Shown here: one piece after another, positions 16,384 to 26,128 of the stretch
Layout: each line of letters begins with the position of its first letter
Position numbering within the stretch: position 1 is the stretch's first letter
Origin: Alistipes sp.
GTDB taxonomy: Bacteria > Bacteroidota > Bacteroidia > Bacteroidales > Rikenellaceae
DNA length: 44,971 bases
Assembly (NCBI GenBank): GCA_017505725.1
Contig: JAFVOR010000061.1
Span: 1 to 44,971 of the forward strand
Direction: 5' to 3'
Made by a program: the position numbers and the translations under genes
The notes under the pieces: model-generated
What the model was told of the DNA's origin: nothing
The model's database searches: none
Seen by the model: only the letters and a program-made list of their open reading frames with translations

Positions 16384-18192
16384 TTACTGTGCGATTGATA
16401 CTCGGATGTTGTCGATATAGACAAAGCACTCTGCATTACCGGTGTTTAAACCCGACGCCTTAATTGACGTATCTGGATAGAACACCAATCGAGTAGCATT
16501 GGTTACATTAGTTGTTGTGGCGCTGAATGTAGGGAACGAAGCTCCGAAGTCACCAGTGCCGTAGCTATCGTCGAGATTTTTCGTAAAGAATGTCGAGCCA
16601 TAATCACCCAAACTTCCGCTTTGTGCTGCACCCGACGCAACTCCGTCAATTGTGCTTGCGCTGTTGGTATGGGTGGCAACTCCTATGATACTGCAATTTG
16701 TTCCGTTGAATCCGGAGAGACCCGAATCAACGTGGGCTCCAGCATCAAACTCAACCTTAATGTTTACATTTGCTCCGCTCTTCAAACCTGCTAATTTTGG
16801 CGTATCGAGTCGTCCGCGATGAGTAGAGGTAAACAACGCAGATACAGCTTGATAACGAACATTTATGCGCGCACAAGTTCCAATACCCAATTGGAAACGA
16901 GCGGCATTCCATCCTGTGTGGTACATATACGGATCCAAGTTTACTCCTGGTTGATGACGCTCCTCGGCAGAGTTACGCTCGTCGTCACCATAGCTCTCGC
17001 CTGCGGTGTGGATGCACGAGAAGTCCTCGAAGAATAGGTATGGAACATCTATCGCAGGTACAACGGTTGTGGTGTACTCTGCAATGGTTGGCATTGTAAA
17101 CTGCTGCTCCACGATAGCGTGTGCGCTCTCGAAACGAGCAGTGAAGGTTCTACCACCAAAGCTACCATAGCCGCTATTCTCGAACACACCATTGTAGGTC
17201 AGTTCGTAAGTATTCGAGCTATTTACATTGAAAGTGCCCAAGTTGGCACCATTGTTGTCGAGAATCGTGAGTTTCTGAACCGCCTCGCCGAGCTTGTTCT
17301 CACCAATCGAGAAACGGATGGTGGTAACACGCAAGATGTCTGGAATAACCAACGACATAGGTGTGATATGGCCCTCGTTCAACTCCTTCGACATATTAAA
17401 TACACGAGGAAGCGAATTATGCCCCTGGGTCGATTGTGCAGTCAGTTTTACCTCACCATTGATAGAGCCCGGTAAGACGATAGCGTAGAGCACATCGTTC
17501 GCATTCAGTTCCTTGTGGATATTGAGTGTAAGAGTATTGCCCGACTCGCTAACCTCTACGGCTGCATCCCTATTTTGGGCATCGACAACAACCTTTCCTA
17601 CAACCGACGATGGGAACTCAAAGTTAAGCTTGCTGACAACAAAAGGAAAGTTATTCTCCGCAATGGTCATCTTCAGCGTGTGCATCTTGTGGCGGAAGTC
17701 GAGTGCAAGATTGTTTACCTTGTCTGGCGAAAGAGCCTCAGCCTCGACAGGTGATGCCACCATAATGTCGTAGGCACCATTGAACGAGGCACCATTCTGC
17801 TCGGCAGGGATGGTGTAGGTAGCCTTGAGTGCGTTTGTCGACTCCGGCGTTGGCGATACAGCATAGTAGGTGTAAATTCCCTCTGCCAACGAGTTGGCAT
17901 TCGAGGTGAAGACCGCCTCCTGCAACGAGTGCCAATAGTACATCATCCGGAACGGAACGGCATTGTAGATATAGCCTCCCGTCGCATTCTCGGCCCACAA
18001 GGCAAAGGTGTCGCCCTCCACCCACGAGGCTCTGCCCTCCGCGTCTACCGCAGTTCGGCTGATGCCGATAGGCAGACCAATCGAGAGCTCGGATTTTGTC
18101 ACAACCTGCTCAGCCTCGTTACCACCCGATTTCGAGCAGCCACCGAGGAGTGCCAGCGCAACAAAAGCCATCAGAAAAGTCAATTTTTTCAT
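16384..18192 (-). CDS. Fimbrillin-like lipoprotein with C-terminal beta-sandwich
   Basis: The 602-residue lipoprotein (Cys19 in LLGGC) is the first gene of the surface operon. The N-terminal half resembles fimbrillin/Mfa-like proteins: IGISRTAVDAEGRASWVEGDTFALW, then YTYYAVSP and a DFRHKMHTLKMTI segment, as found in the paired beta-sandwich fimbrillin fold. The C-terminal 240 residues are Gly/Ser/Thr-rich strands ending GNAECFVYIDNIRVSI, which looks like a carbohydrate-binding jelly-roll. The ATG at 18192 is used; the frame continues to a TTG at 18201, which is less likely. A -7 element lies 23 bases upstream. It could be a surface adhesin or glycan-binding protein. Confidence 0.78.
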   Translation of the reverse strand: MKKLTFLMAFVALALLGGCSKSGGNEAEQVVTKSELSIGLPIGISRTAVDAEGRASWVEGDTFALWAENATGGYIYNAVPFRMMYYWHSLQEAVFTSNANSLAEGIYTYYAVSPTPESTNALKATYTIPAEQNGASFNGAYDIMVASPVEAEALSPDKVNNLALDFRHKMHTLKMTIAENNFPFVVSKLNFEFPSSVVGKVVVDAQNRDAAVEVSESGNTLTLNIHKELNANDVLYAIVLPGSINGEVKLTAQSTQGHNSLPRVFNMSKELNEGHITPMSLVIPDILRVTTIRFSIGENKLGEAVQKLTILDNNGANLGTFNVNSSNTYELTYNGVFENSGYGSFGGRTFTARFESAHAIVEQQFTMPTIAEYTTTVVPAIDVPYLFFEDFSCIHTAGESYGDDERNSAEERHQPGVNLDPYMYHTGWNAARFQLGIGTCARINVRYQAVSALFTSTHRGRLDTPKLAGLKSGANVNIKVEFDAGAHVDSGLSGFNGTNCSIIGVATHTNSASTIDGVASGAAQSGSLGDYGSTFFTKNLDDSYGTGDFGASFPTFSATTTNVTNATRLVFYPDTSIKASGLNTGNAECFVYIDNIRVSIAQ

Positions 18193-18214
18193 AATAAACA
18201 AAATTTTACGGGCG

Positions 18215-18222
18215 CAAAAATA
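18215..18222 (-). promoter_or_regulatory. -7 element of the DUF4493/PCMD operon
   Basis: TATTTTTG on the minus strand matches TAnnTTTG. At the -33 distance only an imperfect TTTA is found. It heads a seven-gene operon with no larger internal gaps than 30 bases. Confidence 0.5.
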
Positions 18223-18282
18223 GATGGCTTATATGAAATATAAAAATTTTTTCAACGAACTGCCTATTTATTCCCACGAAAA

Positions 18283-18306
18283 AAGCCCCGAGTTCCCCCG
18301 AGGCTT
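18283..18306 (-). terminator. Rho-independent terminator of the S9 peptidase gene
   Basis: AAGCCcCG and CGaGGCTT pair around a C/G-rich loop, and TTTTTT follows on the minus strand. It begins 22 bases after the peptidase stop codon. Confidence 0.8.
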
Positions 18307-18328
18307 ACAATTGTGCTATTTTCAATCG

Positions 18329-20440
18329 CTATTTGAGATACTTATCCAACCAGCCGAAGAATTCGCGGTTCCACACCAATGAGTTCTGCGGTTTGAATAC
18401 CTGGTGTGCCTCGTTCTCGAACGACACCAAGCGCGACGGAATACCGCGCAGACGAGCTGCGGTAAAGGCCTCCAACGACTGGGTGTAAGGGATGCGATAG
18501 TCCCTCTCGCCTGTGATGATGAGGATTGGCGTATCCCACCTATCCACAGCCTTGTGCGGCGAGTTGGCATACGAGCGCATTGCGGTCTTGTTCGACTTGT
18601 CCCAATATGCGCCTCCGTAGTCGTTGTTCACAAAGAACAACTCCTCAGTGTGACCATACATCGACTCGAAATTGAATATTCCACAGTGGGCAATGAATGC
18701 CTTGAAGCGCTTCTGGTGGTGTCCCGCCAGGTAGAAGGTCGAATAGCCGCCATAGGATGCGCCCACGCAACCGAGACGCTCCTTGTCGCACCAGCTCTCC
18801 TTCGCCACATCGTCGATTGCCGAGAGGTAGTCGCGAATATTCTGTCCCGAGTAGTCGCCCGAAATCTGATCGAGCCACTCCTGACCGAACGAAGGGAGTC
18901 CGCGACGGTTTGGTGCCACTACGATATAGCCCTGTGCCGCCATAAGCTGGAAGTTCCAACGATAGCTCCAGAACTGCGACACCACACTCTGCGGGCCACC
19001 CTGACAGTAGAGCAAAGCAGGGTATTTTTTGTTTGCATCAAACTCCGGCGGAAGTATCACCCAAACGAGCATCTGCTTGCCATCGGTGGTCTTAACCCAG
19101 CGTTTTTGCACCTCGCCGAGCTTGATATTGCTGTAAACAAAATTGTTGACATCTGTAATCTGTTTTTTGTCGCCATTTTCGAGATTGAACTCAAAGAGTT
19201 CAGAGGCCATAGAAATGGTCATCAACGAGCCGACACACTTGCCCGAAACAATCTCAAATGAGTTGATATCGTGGTCGCCGTGGGTAATAACCTCGACTGC
19301 ACTCTTGCCATCGGCCGCAACACGACAGATTTGGTGTGTTGCCTCGATAGGAGCAATGAAGTAGAGCATCTCCTCGCCAACCCAAACAACATTGGTTGCG
19401 TGGTAGTCGAACTCTGCGGTCAAATATTTAATCTCGCCCGACTCGAGGTCGCAGACCATAAGTCGCTCCTTATCCGCCTCGTTGCCCGGGCGCTCCTGCG
19501 AACGGAAGGCAATCTGCTTACCACTTGGCGACCACACAGGGTACTTATCGTAACCCACAAATGGGTAGGCTCCACCCCGCTTGCAGAGGTTGAGTGTGGC
19601 ACCACTCTCGAGGTTGTAGACAAAGATATCCGAATCGGTTGACACCGCATATTCGGTGCCCTCAAGCGGTTTGCAGGTGTATGCAAGCATATTTCCGTCT
19701 GGGCTCCAGGCAATCTCGGCGTGGTCGAAGTATGGTGCAAGAGGTGCATCCCAGGCCGACTCCTTGCCGATGATGTCGACACCCTCGCCAACACCCTTGT
19801 CCGAGAGGTCGGCAACAAAGATGTGGAGGTACTTGCCGCTATCCCAATAGTCCCAATGGCGCACCATCAAATCGTCGTAGATGCGAGCCTTCGACTTCGC
19901 CATATCTTTGTGAACATCAGCCGAATTGACATCCTTTGCGTGGACATATTGTGTATAGTAGATATGGCTCTCGTCGGGAGCTACACCAAAGCCCTCGATG
20001 CCACCCTCAATCTTCGAGATTTGGGTCTGATTGGAGCCATCCGCCTCCATCTGCCAAAGCTGCATATCGCCACCACGATTTGTTGCATACCAAATATGGC
20101 GGCCATCGCTACTCCACGATGGCGAAACTGCATTGGCTGCGAGGTCTGTAAGTTCGCGCTCCTCGCCCGTCTCGAGCTTGTGAGCGACGATAACTGTTAC
20201 ACCCCTGTTCTCCGCCATATTGTAGCGTGTGAGGGTGTAGAGCAGGGTTTTGCCATCGGGCGAGAGGGCGTGTGAGCCCACGCGGCCCATCTTCCACATA
20301 ACCTCAGGGGTGAGGCGTGCAGCCGCAATCTCCTCGGCGGTCAGCGCATTGTCGATTTGGAGAGGCTCGGGTGCGGTGTTACACCCCACCAAGCCCGAAA
20401 CTAAAAGTGACATAGCAATAAAAAGTTTTTTCATACCCAT
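18329..20440 (-). CDS. S9 family serine peptidase, lipoprotein
   Basis: The 703-residue protein resembles acylaminoacyl/dipeptidyl peptidases of family S9. It has a lipoprotein signal (Cys20 in GLVGC), WD-type propeller blades (for example SPDGKTLLYTL, WSSDGRHIWYATN and WSPSGKQIAFRS), and a C-terminal alpha/beta-hydrolase domain. The catalytic residues are Ser562 in GASYGG, Asp647 in GERDYRIP and His679 in ENEAHQVF. The lipid anchor suggests the outer membrane, and peptide degradation for nutrition is likely. The ATG at 20440 is used; the ATG at 20434 gives an equivalent signal. It diverges from the Nudix gene across 49 bases. Confidence 0.92.
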   Translation of the reverse strand: MGMKKLFIAMSLLVSGLVGCNTAPEPLQIDNALTAEEIAAARLTPEVMWKMGRVGSHALSPDGKTLLYTLTRYNMAENRGVTVIVAHKLETGEERELTDLAANAVSPSWSSDGRHIWYATNRGGDMQLWQMEADGSNQTQISKIEGGIEGFGVAPDESHIYYTQYVHAKDVNSADVHKDMAKSKARIYDDLMVRHWDYWDSGKYLHIFVADLSDKGVGEGVDIIGKESAWDAPLAPYFDHAEIAWSPDGNMLAYTCKPLEGTEYAVSTDSDIFVYNLESGATLNLCKRGGAYPFVGYDKYPVWSPSGKQIAFRSQERPGNEADKERLMVCDLESGEIKYLTAEFDYHATNVVWVGEEMLYFIAPIEATHQICRVAADGKSAVEVITHGDHDINSFEIVSGKCVGSLMTISMASELFEFNLENGDKKQITDVNNFVYSNIKLGEVQKRWVKTTDGKQMLVWVILPPEFDANKKYPALLYCQGGPQSVVSQFWSYRWNFQLMAAQGYIVVAPNRRGLPSFGQEWLDQISGDYSGQNIRDYLSAIDDVAKESWCDKERLGCVGASYGGYSTFYLAGHHQKRFKAFIAHCGIFNFESMYGHTEELFFVNNDYGGAYWDKSNKTAMRSYANSPHKAVDRWDTPILIITGERDYRIPYTQSLEAFTAARLRGIPSRLVSFENEAHQVFKPQNSLVWNREFFGWLDKYLK

Positions 20441-20457
20441 TTTTTAAGTTTAATTCC

Positions 20458-20465
20458 TATCTTTG
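20458..20465 (+). promoter_or_regulatory. -7 element of the Nudix-porX operon
   Basis: TATCTTTG matches TAnnTTTG, 24 bases upstream of the Nudix ATG. The -33 half would fall in the start region of the divergent peptidase gene and is not a clear match. Confidence 0.5.
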
Positions 20466-20489
20466 TAATCAAATAAAGCACACATCACG

Positions 20490-21080
20490 ATGCAGACCAA
20501 GATATTTTTTACCGACAAAGCACTCATACTCACCGACACACCTGTCGAGGTTGAGGGTGCTGTTCGTCTGCCTTCGAGCGAGCTTTCGAAGGCGAATGTA
20601 CTCAAAATTTTTGAAACTACCAACTCCATCATCGTTTGTGACGAGGCCATTGAGGCTGTGAAGGAGCGATTCTTTGGCGAGTTCAAGTATGTGCTGGCCG
20701 CAGGAGGTGTGGTACACAACGAGAGGGGCGAGTCGCTGATGATATACCGCAACCACCGCTGGGATCTGCCCAAGGGACACGTTGACGGCGAGGAGAGCGA
20801 CGAGGAGTGTGCAGTTCGCGAAATAGCCGAAGAGACGGGCGTAGAAGGGGCAAAAATTGTTCGTTTTTTGTGCAATACACTCCACTCATTCGACGTTTAT
20901 GGAGTGTGGGAGATAAAGCGCACTGCGTGGTATGAGCTCGAGGCCGACACCACCGAGACCAAGCCACAGGCCGAGGAGGGCATCAGCTGCGCCAAGTGGT
21001 GCTCCGAAGAGGAGGTTGCCGAGAACCTTAAGGCCACCTACCCCACCATTCGCGAAGTATTCGCCGCTAAAAATGAGTAG
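20490..21080 (+). CDS. Nudix hydrolase
   Basis: The 196-residue cytosolic protein has a complete Nudix box, GHVDGEESDEECAVRE followed by IAEETGV (96-118). It fits GX5EX7REUXEEXGU with Glu102, Arg110, Glu111, Glu114 and Glu115 as metal-binding and catalytic positions. About 65 residues precede the Nudix fold and form a separate small domain. The family hydrolyses nucleoside diphosphates linked to another moiety; the substrate here cannot be told. The gene ends 3 bases before porX, so the two are co-transcribed. Confidence 0.9.
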   Translation: MQTKIFFTDKALILTDTPVEVEGAVRLPSSELSKANVLKIFETTNSIIVCDEAIEAVKERFFGEFKYVLAAGGVVHNERGESLMIYRNHRWDLPKGHVDGEESDEECAVREIAEETGVEGAKIVRFLCNTLHSFDVYGVWEIKRTAWYELEADTTETKPQAEEGISCAKWCSEEEVAENLKATYPTIREVFAAKNE

Positions 21081-21083
21081 ATT

Positions 21084-22631
21084 ATGGTAAGAATCCTATG
21101 GGTTGATGATGAGATTGAGTTGCTGAAGCCACACATAATGATACTCCGCTCGAAGGGGTACGAGGTGGACACCTGCAACAATGGCTACGATGCAATAGAT
21201 ATGGCTACCGAGGTCGCCTACGATGTGATTATCCTCGATGAGATGATGCCCGGAATGACGGGACTCGAGACACTTCCGCTGATCAAGGATGTGCGCCCTA
21301 CTACGCCAGTAATTATGGTGACCAAGAGCGAGGAGGAGGATATTATGGACAAGGCTATAGGCTCGAAGATTGCCGACTATATTGTCAAGCCTGTGAACCC
21401 GTCGCAGATGATTCCGCTCATCAAGAAACACGTTCAATCCCAGCAACTTGTGGCCGAACAGACCACCGCCGACTACCGTGCCGAGTTTGGTCGTATTGCC
21501 ACCTCGATGCAGAATGCACGAAGCTTCCAGCAGTGGGCCGCCATCTATCGCAAGTTGGTCAATTGGGATATCGAGCTGGTCGAGGGCGATGAGTCGATAC
21601 GCGAGATTCTGCAGTACCAGAAGGCGGAGGCTAATCGAGTATTTGGTCGCTTCGTCTGCGATAACTACAAGGATTGGATCAACTCGCGCGACGAGGATAC
21701 GCCCGTGATGTCGCACACGCTGATGCGCCACAATATTTTCCCAGTGGTGGATAGCCACTCCAAGACCACTCTGCTGCTTATCGACAACTTCCGCTACGAC
21801 CAATGGCGCACGATAAGCGGAATGTTGCGCGGCTACTTCGACATCGCCACCGACGACTTCTACTGCGCCATACTGCCAACCGCTACGCAATACGCCCGCA
21901 ACGCCATTTTTGCGGGTCTGATGCCTCTGGCCATCGACAAGCTGATGCCCCAGAAGTGGCTCAACGACAACGAGGAGGGTGGCAAGAATCAGTTCGAAGA
22001 GGAGTTCCTCGCTCGACAGATTGCACAATCGGGCAAACGCTACAAGTGGTCGTTCGACAAGCTCGTACGCCCCGAGGCAGGTCGCAAGTTGATAGATAAC
22101 ATTCAGCGCATCTACGATGCCGACTTCTCGGTTATCGTCTACAACTTCCTCGACATTCTCTCACACGCTCGTACCGAGACCGAGATTATACGCCAGCTCA
22201 CCGAGGATGACGCCTCGTTCCGCTCGCTCACACGCTCGTGGTTCGAGCACTCGGAGCTCTTTACCCTGCTGAAGATGCTCTCGGAGCGAGGACACACCGT
22301 AGTCATCACATCGGATCACGGAACAGTGCGTGTGGACAATCCTGTGAAGGTGACAGGCGACCGCGAGACATCGGCGAATCTGCGCTACAAGACGGGGCGA
22401 AATCTCGCCTACAACCGCAAGGAGGTGTTCGAGGTTACCAAGCCCGAGGAGGTGCAGTTGCCATCGTCAAATCTCACCTCGAGCTATATCTTTGCCTACA
22501 ACAACGATTTCCTGGTCTACAACAACGATGCAAATCGCCACATCCGCTACTACCGCGACACCTTCCAGCACGGAGGCATCTCGATGGAGGAGATGATCGT
22601 GCCTTACATAGTCCTCCACCCCAAGCGATAG
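21084..22631 (+). CDS. porX: PorX: response regulator with PglZ domain
   Basis: The 515-residue protein starts with a CheY-type receiver (acidic pocket Asp8/Asp9, phospho-acceptor Asp52 in IILDEMMPG, Thr80 and Lys102-Pro103). A helical linker follows, then a C-terminal PglZ domain of the alkaline-phosphatase superfamily. Metal-ligand motifs are LLLIDNFRYDQW, TATQYARNAIF, ITSDHGT and a late QHGG. This is the architecture of PorX, which with the sensor PorY controls type IX secretion in Bacteroidota; the PglZ domain of PorX has been reported to act as a phosphodiesterase. All key residues appear intact. It is co-transcribed with the Nudix gene, ends in a terminator hairpin, and converges on the protease operon. 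Confidence 0.93.
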   Translation: MVRILWVDDEIELLKPHIMILRSKGYEVDTCNNGYDAIDMATEVAYDVIILDEMMPGMTGLETLPLIKDVRPTTPVIMVTKSEEEDIMDKAIGSKIADYIVKPVNPSQMIPLIKKHVQSQQLVAEQTTADYRAEFGRIATSMQNARSFQQWAAIYRKLVNWDIELVEGDESIREILQYQKAEANRVFGRFVCDNYKDWINSRDEDTPVMSHTLMRHNIFPVVDSHSKTTLLLIDNFRYDQWRTISGMLRGYFDIATDDFYCAILPTATQYARNAIFAGLMPLAIDKLMPQKWLNDNEEGGKNQFEEEFLARQIAQSGKRYKWSFDKLVRPEAGRKLIDNIQRIYDADFSVIVYNFLDILSHARTETEIIRQLTEDDASFRSLTRSWFEHSELFTLLKMLSERGHTVVITSDHGTVRVDNPVKVTGDRETSANLRYKTGRNLAYNRKEVFEVTKPEEVQLPSSNLTSSYIFAYNNDFLVYNNDANRHIRYYRDTFQHGGISMEEMIVPYIVLHPKR

Positions 22632-22660
22632 TGCTCGCCCGCAACAACAAACCTAAAGAA

Positions 22661-22689
22661 CCTGTCTAACTTTTTACTTGTTAGACAGG
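22661..22689 (+). terminator. Terminator of Nudix-porX
   Basis: A perfect 10-bp stem CCTGTCTAAC/GTTAGACAGG with a T/A-rich loop lies 29 bases after the porX stop codon and is followed by CTCTTG. It lies between two convergent operons. The T-tract is poor on the plus strand. Confidence 0.75.
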
Positions 22690-22750
22690 CTCTTGAAAAT
22701 TTAACATAAACTTTTTTTCGGTCAAACCTCAAAAAAGTTTGCTAATTAGG

Positions 22751-25700
22751 TTAATTCTTGAGAATCTCGCAATCACTATAACTTAATGGGGCTACAGTAA
22801 GATAAAGCAAGCGGTCACCATCATCCGAACTATGGAACTTTGGGAAAGTCGGGAAAACCTTAGCCAAACTAGTTGTATACTCTGCTACATTATGCGAGAT
22901 AATGTGTTTCATAACCTGAATATCAGGGTCGGCACTAGGGCTGAAATGGATGAATAAGTCGGACTGACTATCACACTCATTTGCCATTTTCCTATCCACC
23001 GGAACCAACCACTCATAAGCTGGGCCTGCGATATGACGCGACATACTGAAACTATTAATCTTAGAATAGTTGCGCAGAAATATAGTTGCTTTATCAACCA
23101 GACTATGTCGTAGATCTGCCAAATCCTCTGTGCTTATCAACGCATCCGATTTGATAGTTTCGCAGAAGTCTATCTCAAACTCATTGTTTCCCTTTATGTT
23201 CTCATTAAAGAACTGATCCAAAAGCTCTTTATCAAGCAATGAGATAATAGGGATGCCTTTGTTCGACATATCCGCCATTGACATCAGGTCTGTCTCCTTG
23301 TACCACGCACGCAAGTTGTTGAGCATCTTGAGAAGGTTGAGATATCTATTCTCCAACAAATTGTGAACTCTGCTTATCTCCTGCATCAGGTGATATGTCG
23401 AATAGGTCTTATACTTAAGTCCCTGCTTAATCTTCTCATCTCTCCTTATTGCTTCATCGAGCTGAGCGTCGTCGTTTGCGAGCTCGTGACTCTCTTCGCG
23501 CCAAGCCTTCCACCTCTTGGTAGTGATATAGATCACACAAATCAGACCTGGAACAATAACATAGAGCATTTTTAAGTAGTTACAGTGGTATAATCCACCT
23601 GACAATTCAACCAGGCTATTGATACCCCAAATCAGCAACCAACAGAGAAGAACAACAACACTACTTATGATAGTTGTCTTAAGGTAGAATTTCTTCAACT
23701 CCTTCTTCTTCAACTCTTGCATCTCCTCGATCTCCTTGCGTCTATTGCGAGCATCGTCGATGCGACTTTGCAAGGCCTCTGTCGACGATTTTAGGTAGCC
23801 ATCGCGAGTGAGAGGCTGCGACGAGAACTGTGCGATGAGGGTCTGGCACGCAATAAACAGCTCGTTGCGTTGCTGTCGTGATTGGGCCAGGTCGCTCTCA
23901 ATTTTCGCAAGAGAAGCCTGCGCAATATAGTATCGAATGTTCAAATCCTGGTCATCGACTGCCAGGAAAGGAATATTCTCCATCTTGAGCGTTGGCAGAG
24001 ACTCAATCTCGGTAAAGATGGTTGCACTCTGACACAATCGCTCGTGGTCGATATATTCATAAGGTACATAGCAATAGCCATTCTCGCCCCAATCTACATC
24101 CCAAGAGTTACGGACAATGAAGCGGCGAAGTTTTTCGCTATAACCCACCACGACCATAGCGTGCGAGGAGTGCTTATCCTTTTTCTCCTCATCTGGCAGA
24201 GGAGCAAACCTCTCCTCGATCTCCTCTTGTGATGGCATAGGAACATATCCATCATTAGATGCCGAGTTGAAGCTCTTGCACAGCGCCAACGAAATGGCAA
24301 CTGGATAACCCTCGTTCAATGCAGACTTGATAGCGGTGGTATTGCGCTCAACGCTCATAGCCTTGATCAATCTGCGTTTTGCAGCATCAGCATACGCCTC
24401 CGCAGATGGCTTGGTAGTCCAATCATCCTCGTTGTAGCGACAGAACTCCTCCTTTGCGATACCATACTTCATCAAGGATTGCACCGCTGGCGTAACGCGC
24501 GAACCAATGTCAGTATTGGTAGAAACATCGCCTGTGGAATCCATCTCACGCGCATTGTAGTACAGGAATGCCTCACTCAGGTCGATCTCCTCGTTGGTAC
24601 TCAACTTGCTCGCATACTCGAATATAGCGGTCAAGGCGTGAGCCAAGCACGAACCCTGCGAACCCTGACTTTGAATAGGGCGGAAACCTCCGCGCAAATC
24701 GATACTATCGCGAATAATCAAGTTTGGAGACGGTTGGTAAATATCCTCCAATGGATCCTCCTCCAAGTCGGGCATAAGACGGAAGTGGTGTCCCTTGAAG
24801 TGGAATACACCATCCTCGAGATAGCACTCCTCGACGTTATGACTCTTGTCGATTTGCTGACCCAAAATCTCGAGTTGCTCGGCCATAGCTCGACGCTGTG
24901 CCTCCAAATCGATAACCAGCGCATCCAGCTTTTTCAACTCCGGAATAGGATTCGTTGGTGCATTGTCGCCAACTTTGAGATAGCCACCGTAATCGTTCTC
25001 AATAAAGAAATCAAGGCTCTCAGAGAACAGGTCATAAATACGCAAACCATCTTGGTTGTAGACCGCCTGCGAGAATAGCTCGCATTCGTTCTTTGACAAC
25101 AATGTCGCCAATATAGCCACTTTGTCAGGTATGCTCTTCGTGCGATTTAGTCGCTCCAAACATTGGTTGTACACACCGACAGCCTCTTCGCAAAAACCTT
25201 TCTGCACCTCTGAGAAATCTTTCTCTTCAGTTATTTTGAAGAACTCGCTTAGGATGTTTAGCTTACCCTTGAGAAGGTTGGTTGCAATCTCGCTTGCCTT
25301 GCTCGAGCTGACATCTTTTTGGTTGACGCAAGACATATCCATCGCATTGAGTACAGTACGCTGGAGAAGATAGTCCACCAACATAAATTTATCAATCTCG
25401 ATCGATGCCAAACCAAATGCCACAACATCCTTGTAGACAACTACTGATGGGAATAACTCTGTATAGTGGTTGCTGCAACTTATGGCAAAGTGCGAAATAA
25501 CCTCGGTTAATGAATGGGCATTCAGACTGAGTGTGATTCCGTAACGATTTGAATTCTGCAAGACAATTAGATGCTGCGATTTGAGCAACTTTTTGTTTTT
25601 GCGGAATTCGGCGAATTTAACAGCCTGCTTAGCGGCGTGAGATACCTCCTTGAGACCAGGCTCCACGATGTGGGCCAAATCCTCACAGTAGCCTACGAAA

Positions 25701-26122
25701 TCGATCTGCATAGGCATATTCACGCTTGTTATAGCTCCATAAAGATTCTGAACGGAACCCACAATCGCATCCTTATAGAGAGGGAAATGGAGCATTACAT
25801 AGAGCTGCGTTGCTCCCATCGTGGCCGTGATAAGTTCGTTGTACACATCACGCCACTGCTTGCCAAACTCGGCAAGTTTAGTGTCCGAATAGTCGGACCA
25901 CACAAGTTCCGTATAACGATCTTGGCCTATCAACTCGGGCTGAGGTGCGCTGTTCTTGACGACTAGGCGACTGAGCTGCACGGTCTCGTCCTTGATGTCG
26001 GCGACCAGATAGTTGATGTTAGCAATAGCCGTACTACCGCCAATGCGTAGCGTAGTACGGCCAATGCCCATTACCAAGTCTTTATACTCCTTGCCAACAA
26101 ATATGTGTGCAAAGATAGACAT
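22751..26122 (-). CDS. Membrane-tethered papain-like (C1) protease with large N-terminal domain
   Basis: The 1,123-residue protein is the last gene of the vWA-tubulin operon, starting 6 bases after the tubulin-like gene. Residues about 480-705 form a papain-type C1 peptidase: Gln486 (oxyanion hole) and Cys492 in QGSQGSCLAHA, His654 in SSHAMVVVGY and Asn672 in VRNSWDVDWGENGY. A coiled-coil (about 735-810) leads to two membrane spans (about 814-833 and 848-867). With no signal peptide, the protease and the 250-residue tail should both face the cytosol. Residues 1-300 match no domain I know; a stretch near 232-262 recalls the tubulin-like partner. No pro-peptide is evident. Its target is unknown, and the tubulin-like protein or the membrane partner are obvious candidates. 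Confidence 0.88.
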   Translation of the reverse strand: MSIFAHIFVGKEYKDLVMGIGRTTLRIGGSTAIANINYLVADIKDETVQLSRLVVKNSAPQPELIGQDRYTELVWSDYSDTKLAEFGKQWRDVYNELITATMGATQLYVMLHFPLYKDAIVGSVQNLYGAITSVNMPMQIDFVGYCEDLAHIVEPGLKEVSHAAKQAVKFAEFRKNKKLLKSQHLIVLQNSNRYGITLSLNAHSLTEVISHFAISCSNHYTELFPSVVVYKDVVAFGLASIEIDKFMLVDYLLQRTVLNAMDMSCVNQKDVSSSKASEIATNLLKGKLNILSEFFKITEEKDFSEVQKGFCEEAVGVYNQCLERLNRTKSIPDKVAILATLLSKNECELFSQAVYNQDGLRIYDLFSESLDFFIENDYGGYLKVGDNAPTNPIPELKKLDALVIDLEAQRRAMAEQLEILGQQIDKSHNVEECYLEDGVFHFKGHHFRLMPDLEEDPLEDIYQPSPNLIIRDSIDLRGGFRPIQSQGSQGSCLAHALTAIFEYASKLSTNEEIDLSEAFLYYNAREMDSTGDVSTNTDIGSRVTPAVQSLMKYGIAKEEFCRYNEDDWTTKPSAEAYADAAKRRLIKAMSVERNTTAIKSALNEGYPVAISLALCKSFNSASNDGYVPMPSQEEIEERFAPLPDEEKKDKHSSHAMVVVGYSEKLRRFIVRNSWDVDWGENGYCYVPYEYIDHERLCQSATIFTEIESLPTLKMENIPFLAVDDQDLNIRYYIAQASLAKIESDLAQSRQQRNELFIACQTLIAQFSSQPLTRDGYLKSSTEALQSRIDDARNRRKEIEEMQELKKKELKKFYLKTTIISSVVVLLCWLLIWGINSLVELSGGLYHCNYLKMLYVIVPGLICVIYITTKRWKAWREESHELANDDAQLDEAIRRDEKIKQGLKYKTYSTYHLMQEISRVHNLLENRYLNLLKMLNNLRAWYKETDLMSMADMSNKGIPIISLLDKELLDQFFNENIKGNNEFEIDFCETIKSDALISTEDLADLRHSLVDKATIFLRNYSKINSFSMSRHIAGPAYEWLVPVDRKMANECDSQSDLFIHFSPSADPDIQVMKHIISHNVAEYTTSLAKVFPTFPKFHSSDDGDRLLYLTVAPLSYSDCEILKN

Positions 26123-26128
26123 AATAGA

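Noticed and set aside
8712-18192. Polysaccharide utilisation locus
   Set aside because: No SusC-type TonB-dependent receptor, no SusD-type lipoprotein and no glycoside hydrolase are present among the seven genes.
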